Origin: Atopsyche davidsoni
Lineage: Eukaryota; Arthropoda; Insecta; Trichoptera; Hydrobiosidae
DNA: 64,000 nt
Reading direction: 5' to 3'
Assembly: GCA_022113835.1 (NCBI GenBank)
Contig: JAILWY010000008.1
Span: 8,808,501 to 8,872,500 of the forward strand
The translations under genes and the position numbers were made by a program. Shown here in pieces: positions 55,840 to 64,000 of the stretch (positions are counted from its first letter, which is position 1; every line of letters begins with the position of its first letter). The notes beneath the pieces are model-generated. The model saw nothing but the letters and a program-made list of their open reading frames with translations. It searched no databases and had not been told where the DNA came from.

Positions 55840-58800
55840 TCGATCAGCCGAAAAGGAAATATTCATCCAATATCGCCGACTCCGGCACTCCAAACGAGAT
55901 TGCGTTTACAAATAATTTCGACTCTTGCTTGCTTTTTATAATACAAAATGGCGTATATCTATAAAAACAATGTAATAAACAACTGTTTTTTAGAATTAAA
56001 TTGACTTTAAGTGAGTCCAAAATCAATGGAAACAGCTCGCAACATCCGTCACATTTTTATTATAAAATGGCGTATTTTTACTTCTGACCCATTTCTAAAC
56101 GAAAAATATTATAGTGGTCCCCGATTCCTTCTACACCAAAAATCATACCAGAAGTCCCAGGTTCATTATTACAAACTTTTTAAGTGTATCCGAACAGAAA
56201 AAACCCTTATAACTTATTTTTATATCAGTGGCTTGCGGTGAGTCCAAAATCAAAGTTGCAGTCTTGTTCACTGACTAGTAGAGTCGGAAAACGTATTCTT
56301 CATCAGGTGTCTCTTCTCACAGAACATATCTCAATTCCAACGTCTTTTTTTTCTTTGATTTTCCCTTCAAAATCAGCTGCAGTTGGCTTTACCATATTAT
56401 AGATATTTCTGAAAATATATGGAAAATATTGAAGCCGGATTTTCAAAAAAAACCTAACATAATCGTTTTGTCATTCCTTGTAAGCTGAAACGTTGGAACA
56501 CAAGTCGACGGACGCGGCTCAACATCCTTGAAACAACAGTTAGTATAATCAAATATAAGTTCAACAAAGATCGGTTTCAAATGAACTCTCAAAGCCTAAA
56601 ATAACCACTCGGGCACAAAGCACTGAAGCAGCGACTCGACATGAACTAACGGCATTAATTCCCGAAAGCATCCAGGCGTGTGCGCAAACAATGAAGTCAA
56701 AAGTGTTTAAAGGCTTTATTGTTGAGTTATAACAATATATATTAATAATATATAGTACTTAATTGGAGGGCCCTTTCTCTTTGTGATTATTGTTCCCTTT
56801 ATTTGGGCTCTCTGTGGGTAGGATGTAGAACAATTGCGTAACAATAAACCTCAAACGGGCGCGGAGCCGGGCTTATTGAATATATTGTGAAATGTTCCAG
56901 GAACGTGCCCTTCTGTCTCATGATTGTTGGTTAATGAAAGCCTCCTCACACTGAAACTTTTGATTCCAAAAAATCAAGCCACCATCAATATATGATATTA
57001 AACATCTCGTTGTATATTTTTAACAATATATATAGATACACGAAGTGTGAAACAACTAATTACTGTACAGCCTATTTCTATAATACATTTTTCACAAGTA
57101 AAGCCTTCTACACACGTTGCAACAAAATGGTAAAATATTCGTCCGCATTGCAAGTGAAGCAGCAACGAAGCTGTTTTTTTTTTTTTGTATAACAAAACTG
57201 AAAGGTATCTGTATCTGAAAAGAACTGTGTCAACCCTCCCCCAGATGTAATCTCGGATTGAAATGTTATACAGGCAAATTTGTGATATGGAATGGTCCCG
57301 ACCCTTATCCGACCGCAGGTAATGTCTTCTTTTTGTATTTAAACTAACCTCTCCATTATGTCTGCAACAAAGGAGATAGACTGGTACGGAGCATGAAGAA
57401 CTCTTTACCTTTGAATCGCTTATTACCTGCATACATTGTGGGCAGATAAGAATGTTATCAAAAGATATCTTCAAGACTTTTTTAAGTGAAAATATCACCT
57501 GTTTTATTCTCTTCAGGGACGTCGAAATATAATGCAATTTAATTATAAGACACAAAGTACAGAGTAAGATATATAAATACCTACAGCCCACTTTTGTATC
57601 TTACTTGGTAGTTACATTTTGTACTGCCCACCGGTTTTGCTGAAAGCTTTATAGTAAAACTTTTAAGTATATTAAAATTATATTTTATTGGTTATCAATG
57701 AGATTCTTGGTTCTGTCTTCCACATCATGAAGATGTTGGCATGTAGAAGAATTAGCAACCAAGAATTGAAATAACGACATGTGGCTTCAGTATCGCAAAA
57801 AAAACATCTAACCACCCTCATAGAAGCTTGAATCTTCCACCAGTAGCTGATAGAGAATAACTTAACTACCCTTAATCTAAATTAATAATGATAATGTTCA
57901 AATACTTATTTTTATAGCAATTATAATTTTAAACCCATACAGAAATATAATAAGTCCACGTACAGTCAGCACTGATTTCTGATTCATTCAGTTCTTTATA
58001 GCAAAAAGTGTCAGATTACTTTTTTAATATATTGAGTAAGGAATGAAATTACCTGTCGTTTTTTTATTCACTTAAAGACGCAATAATAAAAGAATTTTTC
58101 GTTTCAGTTTCAAGATCATGGAGATTTTATTATTTTTTTAATATGTAAGTGTTTTTTCTTTGTTGTGAAACGTGAGGGCGATAAAAGAATTTATGATAAA
58201 GTAAGAGATCTATTATTAAAAGATGTAGTCAACTGTTTAAAAATAACCTGCTGAAAAGTACCACATTTAATTTTTTTTTTTAATTGTAGTATTATAAGTA
58301 ATTTTGAATTTTTTTAATTTCACTTTGCTTTAATTTTTAATACATTATTTGACTGGTTTTTTATAGACCTTCCTAATTATTGCACGCCCCTGGCACTCTT
58401 TGTATAACAATTTGGTCTTTAAATGAAATCAAGAATGCACTCACTTAATTTCAATATACAAATCTATCGAATAAGATCAAATATCAGAATATAAAGAATA
58501 ACGTATTTGTATTGAAACTAAAAAAAAAAACACCAAAAGAACAGAACCACTATTATCTTTTTGTGTATTTTCTATGGGGCTTTGTGGTTCCTGAAAGAAT
58601 ATTTATTTATTGAAATAAGTGGTTTTGCTGCCGAGGGTTTCTTGAAAACCCCTTCAGATTGTATGCGCAAAGAATTGAATTGTAAACGCTAATAGATTGA
58701 TATTAAGTTGAGTTAATTTAAGCATTGTCAAGAATATAAAATGTGCTATTAGGGTTTTCAGAAGTAATGTGTAATAATAGGTTAGTATACAGTCGATTAA

Positions 58801-59580
58801 AATCTGCAAACATTTAAAAAATATATTTATTACTTATTGTATCAATTTATTTAAAACTGTTGGGAGGTATTGCAAATGTTTGACCATTGTTAAAATATTG
58901 TTTAATCTATAATTTATTTTAATATTTTCTAGTGTAGTAAACCTTATTGATATGTATGTTCGTAGTTTTTTTTTATTTCTTTGGTGTTACTCTCTCGTAT
59001 ACCAGCTCGGCACATCTCGGAGTGGTGCGTTCGGATACAGGTGAACAGCAAGAGAAGACATCCTCGTTGATAGTCCCAGCATCAGGAGAGCAATGTTGGA
59101 GTAATATATACCACAAGGAGCACAACACCCATGTAACCGGATGAGCTGAAACCTTATTGAATACCTGTTTGATACTCGCCCTTGTAACTAGATAAACGAT
59201 AAGATTAAACGACATGTTGTAAGCCAGGGGCCCCCGTGTCGTCCCCGAGGTAGGTTAATTGACAAGTCCATTGACCGGCCCCCGCAGCCTCCGGCCCGAG
59301 CAGGCTGAGGACCCTTGAGAACATCTGCAAAGAATATTATTTCCTTTCGAGGTTTTTTCGCCTCTCATAAAAATCCTTTTTACAGGGTATGAAACTACGC
59401 AATGGCGTGCCTGCACTTGGCGACATTTTTATTAATAGTTATTTGATTTATTACTACGTTATACAAGTCGAACAGCTGCAAGAAAATAAAACATAGCATA
59501 GGGCAGTCTCAGGTGCATTATTAAGAACAGAAACAGATACAACCAAAATTACTCCCCCTTTTTTAGGGTAGCAGGTTATT
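55840..59580. other. Non-coding gene-poor stretch
   Basis: About 3.7 kb of mostly AT-rich DNA. A 197-codon - strand frame at 56998-57591 has no domain and unlikely composition. The phrase 'gtgagtccaaaatcaa' occurs twice, at 56011 and 56238. A GC-richer patch lies at 59222-59310. I see no gene. Confidence 0.4.
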
Positions 59581-59589
59581 TAATCTGTG

Positions 59590-59790
59590 CTTGAATGTCT
59601 CTTATTCGTGAAGTGAAGATCTTCTTCATCAAGTGCCTCTCGTCAGAGGAGCATATACTCATGGTTTTCTAAGGGGAAATAGTGTAGTGTACTGGCGTTT
59701 AGATACATAAACAATAGCAGAAGCCTCCCACCTCGACTTCCAGAGCACATCACTCTACTATCATTATAAGTCCACTACTCCACATAATGG
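59590..59790 (-). repeat. Interspersed repeat family R, copy 4
   Basis: On the - strand it has 'agtggacttataatgatagtagag', 'tgtgctctggaagt', 'tctaaacgccagt', 'agaaaaccatgagtatatgc' and 'gagaggcacttgatgaagaag', in the same order as 40165-40440. Confidence 0.6.
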
Positions 59791-59843
59791 CAGCCATGCA
59801 CAAGCAACACAATGAGAGCGGGAAGGTTAATAGGTTAAAAAAA

Positions 59844-59905
59844 TGTCTATTACGGATTGGTCAATCAGATGCGTATTTATTACCCATTACGGGTTTATTA
59901 TATTA
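59844..59905 (+). repeat. 61-bp element X, copy 2
   Basis: From 'gtctattacggattggtcaa' to 'acgggtttattatatt' it matches the reverse complement of 41838-41902 almost perfectly. It is immediately followed by a - strand SINE. Confidence 0.65.
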
Positions 59906-60105
59906 TTACTAATATGATTAGGCACATTAGTTCATACATAGAAGATGACTTAAAGAAACTCTCAGAAAAATATCATCGTGATTTGTGTGGGATTTGAACC
60001 CACATCTCCTGGCTTACATGGCCGGTGTACGAACCCTCGTACTAACGAATCACTTCCGTTTATCGAGAATTTTTAACAGTCATACTCTACATATGAATCA
60101 ATGTG
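59905..60105 (-). mobile_element. tRNA-Thr-like SINE, copy 4 (fullest)
   Basis: On the - strand it runs from 'tgattcatatgtagagtatg' through 'gattcgttagtacgagg', 'caccggccatgtaagcc', 'gatgtgggttcaaatcccac' and 'acaaatcacgatgatatttt' to 'cctaatcatattagtaat'. The 'ggttcaaatcc' B box is intact. It is the most complete copy together with that at 41640. Confidence 0.75.
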
Positions 60106-60119
60106 CCCAATATTTGGGC

Positions 60120-60195
60120 CAATGATATTTTTCTGAGAGTTTCTTTAAGTCATCTTCTATACATGAACTAATGTGCCTAATCATATTAGTAATAG
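60120..60195 (+). mobile_element. SINE tail, inverted against copy 4
   Basis: 'gatatttttctgagagtttc', 'tttaagtcatcttctataca' and 'gtgcctaatcatattagtaa' are the tail of the SINE without its head. It faces copy 4 in opposite orientation, making a large inverted repeat with arms of about 75 bases. Confidence 0.7.
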
Positions 60196-60942
60196 GTTAA
60201 GAAAAGTTAATTTAATACAAAGTTGCTTGCAAAACTGACAACTGAATTCTAACTAGCCAGTATCATCATTTTAAGAGTTTTTCACATATATTATATTTAT
60301 TTGATGTAATATTTTTTTAGCCGCCGCCACTGGGCGCAGATAATGTACACAGGTCACCATCGACCATTACAATGATAGAAGTGTATAAATGCCTCGTGAA
60401 GTGGCGATATGTCGCGCTGGAGGGCCCGGGCCGCATGATATGGGCCGGGACTTCCCCGGAAGGTCCGCCTCCATACGTAATGAACCCCTTTGCAGTCTAT
60501 GGTTATAATATCACAAAAGGTTGTCTGTGATCTTTTACTTTAAAAAAAAAAATACGTATCTACTATGGCTGTTGAATGATATTTTCTTCCGCCGATGGAT
60601 ATTTTCAAATTTAACTTGCCGACAAATAATTCAGATATACCAAAAAAAATATGTCGCTGGAGCAATTTTTTTTTATAAAAACATAAGTGTTGTAGATGCA
60701 ATACGTTGCATATGATTTGCATAAAACACACGCTGCTCCACAAGATGTGCAGACGCGAAAAATCAAATAATTAAGTCTGCGCAACGAAATTTGCATAGAG
60801 GAAAATAAAAACTGACGCGACCCATTGTCTGCAGCCTGGCAACACAGCGCGGATAAATCCAAATTTCTCGAAACGCGGCGGAGTACAACACTCCATTATA
60901 AAGTTATCCCGGGCGGGGAGCATCCCCTGAAAGGTTAAAGCA

Positions 60943-61035
60943 GCCTGCACACGTGGCAACACAGCCGACCACAATACTTACTTGATGTACTTTTAAAGTA
61001 CTTGTATTTTAATTGAATAAATGAGTATTTATTGC
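60943..61035. mobile_element. Small MITE with TAA flanks
   Basis: It starts 'agcagcctgcacacg' and ends 'cggtgtgtaggcagct'. The ends pair over about 14 bases with two mismatches, and TAA lies on each side, as expected for a PIF/Harbinger-type insertion. The ends match the family at 52110-52260. The inside is AT-rich and non-coding. Confidence 0.5.
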
Positions 61036-61039
61036 TCGG

Positions 61040-63260
61040 TGTGTAGGCAGCTTAAAGTACACGTTTTCTTAAAAAAAAAAAGCGCCGTCATTTGTAAGTC
61101 TATTACAAAAATAATTACTGATTATTGATATAATTCGGGAATAGTAAATATTATTTAAATGATCAAATAAATTTTGTTGCAATAAAAATTCAAGCATATC
61201 TCAAAAACGTTTCTTGTTTTTTTTTTTTTACGATTTTTTTTTTTTATTATTGACGTATATTTTGTCTTTGTGAATTATCTAGCGTGTCTTCTTTTACATC
61301 TGCAAGGGCAGGCTCTCGCTTCTCCCTCGCTCTCCCTCCCTCGCCCACGGGCAGAGAGGGATGGAAGGCGTGTTTGTACTGAGCTATCGTCGCAGCGATT
61401 CTTTGTAGTTGCTTTCCATTGTGAAAATTAAGGCAGGAAGAATAAACCTGAAACGAAGTAACGTACATTAAAAAAAATTAAATTAAAAAACAAAAAATAT
61501 TTATTATTTCTGAAAATCAATTGTTTATGAATATTTTTAATTCAAATAGATCCATAAAACAATTCTACAAATTTATCTAACGACTTCAGAAAGAAGACCA
61601 ATTAAAACTATATAATTTATTGTAATCAGTGCATAACCCGGGGGAAGTTCCACAGTTCCACAGTTCCGCAGTTCTCCCCGAAAGTATTAAAATGCGAAAT
61701 ATAAATGAGAAGCCAAGTGCGGGGGCGGCGGGGAGAGCGGCCGCGTTTAGTACATTTGTGCGCGAATTAAAACGAAATAAAATAAAAATAAGTATGGCAT
61801 TTAATGTGTCAGCCGCAGGAGTTTCAATTTGTTCGCGCGGGGGAGGCTTTTTATTGAAAATTTATAATTCCAATTCTAAATTAAAACGCCCGGCGGTCGT
61901 CGCGCCTCGCGCCGCTACAGGGTGTCCCCGAACTATTTAAGGCTGTTGAATGTTAAATATAATTATTCTAATTTAAATTAAAACAGACTTTCCGCTCTAC
62001 AAATAAAACACCTTCGGCATATGAGTTCAGAACTCTGCATATTAACAATAAAGGCACAAAACTCGATCGCCAAGAGATTTTAGAGATCAATCGCATAAAA
62101 GATAACACACCGGAGCACCTGCTCAATGACCAGGTTATTTTCAATAAGTCTCCACTATTATTCCCTATTGCTAAATCACATCTTTAAAAAAACATTTACA
62201 GTGCAAAAACCTATTATTTACAGATAAACACACTACAGGACAAACCTCAACACAGGATAACTGCTGCTACACTTCAAAGCCACTACTTAATATAAAAACA
62301 TTTGTTCACAAAAATTTGCAATTATATAGAATCCTCCACTTGTCAGGTACATTAAAATCACATTAGCCCTTACCACCTGACAATCATTCTCTCTCTTTCC
62401 AACAACCTCTCCCTCTAACAATTGTTTACCTAATTGCATATTATTATATAAAATCTCACTCTGTTTAAGATATTGCCTTTATTTTTCCACTATTCTGCAG
62501 TACAAAAAATTTAATCATTTTATCCGAAAAAATAATTTTGTCACGTCTCTAGCATTTGCTTGGTTGCATACAAGGAGATTACAGCAATTCAAAGATAATT
62601 GATATTTTTCACGTGTAAATGAATGGGTACATATATTTAATGTTAATATATGTAACAATTTTATAAAACGTTGGTTTATCGCATACTTTGGAAACAATTT
62701 TTTTATAAAATATAATTACTAAATAAGTTTAGTTTATTTTCCATACAAAACGTCAATATTCAATAAAAATAAACGAATATTCGCAATCTCTTCATAATTA
62801 CTATAAACACACTTATCCGGTTAATAATTAATAATTTTATCCTGCTTTATTGTGAATGGTCCCCAGGGGTGATTTTCCTGATTACCTGATATCAAACAAA
62901 CCTTAACTCCCCTGCAAGCCTTTCGATTGTATACAAAATATAAACGTAGCATCGACTGACAATCCCAAAATGAAAACATTCGCGATCCATGCGGAAAAAT
63001 CACAAAAATATTTTATTAAAAAAAATAAATTAGAAGCTCAGCATTCTTTTTTTAAAAATAGAATTCCAAATTGAAAAATGGCGGCTTCCTGGGCGCACTG
63101 TTTAAATGTGGAATTGTGTCCCCCTCTTGTTTTTCGGGATTTTAAATTTGCCGCTCTTCTTAGCCTCCGCCCGGGAAGAACATTGACAGCGCCGAGTGCC
63201 GCGTGACGCGCTTTGTCCGCGCTAAGCCGAGCCTTAGACAAGAACTCCGCGCCCACCACC
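61040..63260. other. Non-coding stretch with GC pockets
   Basis: GC-rich pockets at 61295-61370, 61715-61745 and 63150-63240 break up AT-rich DNA. An 8-base repeat 'agttccac' occurs about four times at 61645-61677. No coding exon is convincing; a 73-codon - strand frame at 61247-61468 follows a splice-like 'tttcag' but shows no domain. Confidence 0.4.
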
Positions 63261-63264
63261 ACCA

Positions 63265-64000
63265 TTTTTTTCCGATGGCTATTGACAGTTGATTTTTCAA
63301 GCCTCGTCATGAATTACTTCCTTGTATTCCAGCGTATCGAGCGGGACAGATATCTGTGCGCGCAAATATCCCACCCACGAGATCAAGCAAATCAGAGATG
63401 CATTTCCTAGTCCAGAGTATTGTGCGGTACAGAAATTTGTGCGCACAAATATCCCACGTATCAGATCGAGCAAATCAGAGATGCATTTCCTTTGATGGCT
63501 GATTTTTTAACCCTTAAATGCATATTGACGTAAAACTGCAATGTACCACTAAGACGGCTCCCAAATCACCAATATGAGCACAACGCCTACTGTTATAGAA
63601 TTACTACTATCAGGATAATATTTTTTATCGAGTGGCAATACCTTTTTTCTTTCGCGTCTGTCAAATGCCAGCTTGACATTCACAAAGCGTTGACTGTCGG
63701 AAATTTGTAGCAGGTGAAAATTGGAATATGTCAGAACAAATCATGCATTTAAGGGTTAAGCCTCGTCATGGAGGTAGACCAGAGTATTGTGCGGTACAGA
63801 CATTTGTGCGCGCAAATATCCCACCCACGAGATCAAGCAAGTCAGAGATGCATTTCCTTTCGATGGCTGATTTTCCATGGCAAATTACTTCCTTGTATTC
63901 CATCGTATTGTTTGGTACAGACATTTGTGCGCGCAAATATCCCACCTATCAGAGATGCATTTCCTATCGAAGGCTGATTTTTCATCGCAAATTGCTTCCT
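63265..64000 (+). repeat. Tandem array of 85-120 bp units, running off the window
   Basis: Four copies of a core close to 'gtgcgcgcaaatatcccac' lie near 63355, 63439, 63805 and 63926. Each is preceded by 'gtattgtgcggtacagac'-like sequence and followed by 'cagagatgcatttcct' and 'gatggctgattttt'. With the MITE at 63511-63755 removed, the spacings are about 84, 117 and 120 bases. The array reaches the window end and is likely to continue. Confidence 0.75.
63511..63755. mobile_element. piggyBac-type MITE, 245 bp, with TTAA target duplication
   Basis: The ends are 'cccttaaatgcat' and 'atgcatttaaggg', a perfect 13-bp inverted repeat, flanked by TTAA at 63507-63510 and 63756-63759. TTAA duplication and CCC ends are the mark of piggyBac elements. 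There is no coding capacity inside. A paralogous empty site is seen at 63291-63311. Confidence 0.85.

Noticed and set aside
56998..57591. 197-codon - strand open frame
   Set aside because: It has no domain, odd composition (many Cys, Tyr, Ile, Ser), no splice context and lies in an AT-rich repeat-poor stretch. It is most likely chance.
1..64000. CRISPR array, operon or bacterial-type system
   Set aside because: The sequence is clearly eukaryotic, with spliced genes. The tandem repeats lack uniform repeats with unique spacers.

Overview
The window looks like nuclear DNA of an insect. It is AT-rich, the protein genes are split by short introns with GT/AG ends, the standard stop codons are used, and the non-coding half is crowded with insect-type transposable elements (mariner, hAT, piggyBac and pogo-like MITEs, an RTE-like LINE, a gypsy-like element and a tRNA-derived SINE). 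The order cannot be fixed from the sequence alone. A clear Mlh3 argues against a Drosophila-like fly, because Drosophila is known to lack it; a moth or butterfly is possible but not proven.

Region 1 to 28.5 kb is genic. Two tandem paralogues on the + strand (4972-8041 and 10110-13736) encode about 510-residue proteins that I assign to the DUF4804/MavL-like family. Both have ten coding exons at the same positions and phases, a diverged 5' half, a nearly identical 3' end, and a duplicated non-coding leader exon. Next, on the - strand, is a complete Mlh3 mismatch-repair/meiotic endonuclease gene in 12 exons (14478-21566, 1406 codons). It is divergent from a ten-exon p47/NSFL1C gene on the + strand (22203-25251; UBA, SEP and UBX domains), a cofactor of the p97/VCP ATPase. 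A single-exon - strand gene (27341-28516) encodes a coiled-coil protein of the CCDC113/CFAP263 ciliary family and converges with p47.

Region 28.5 to 64 kb has no convincing host gene. It holds decayed transposons and repeats: a gypsy-like gag-protease fragment with a possible primer binding site; an N-terminal hAT transposase fragment; two copies of a GC-rich 0.5-kb repeat around a complete 651-bp non-autonomous hAT element; two mariner transposase pseudogenes; an RT fragment of an RTE-like LINE plus about ten scattered copies of its 3' coding tail; a tRNA-Thr-like SINE family; foldback elements with long inverted repeats near 47.5-48.3 kb; a 0.7-kb degenerate short-period array (50.6-51.3 kb); microsatellites; and a terminal tandem array (63.3 kb to the window end) interrupted by a piggyBac-type MITE with a TTAA duplication.

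The host genes do not form one pathway: Mlh3 acts in DNA repair and meiosis, p47 in p97 membrane fusion and ubiquitin work, CFAP263 in cilia or sperm flagella, and the duplicated pair is probably linked to ADP-ribose chemistry. The most interesting biology is the tandem MavL-like pair, with a mosaic divergence pattern that suggests gene conversion. All exon models were read by eye from splice signals, reading-phase continuity and paralogue or family comparison.
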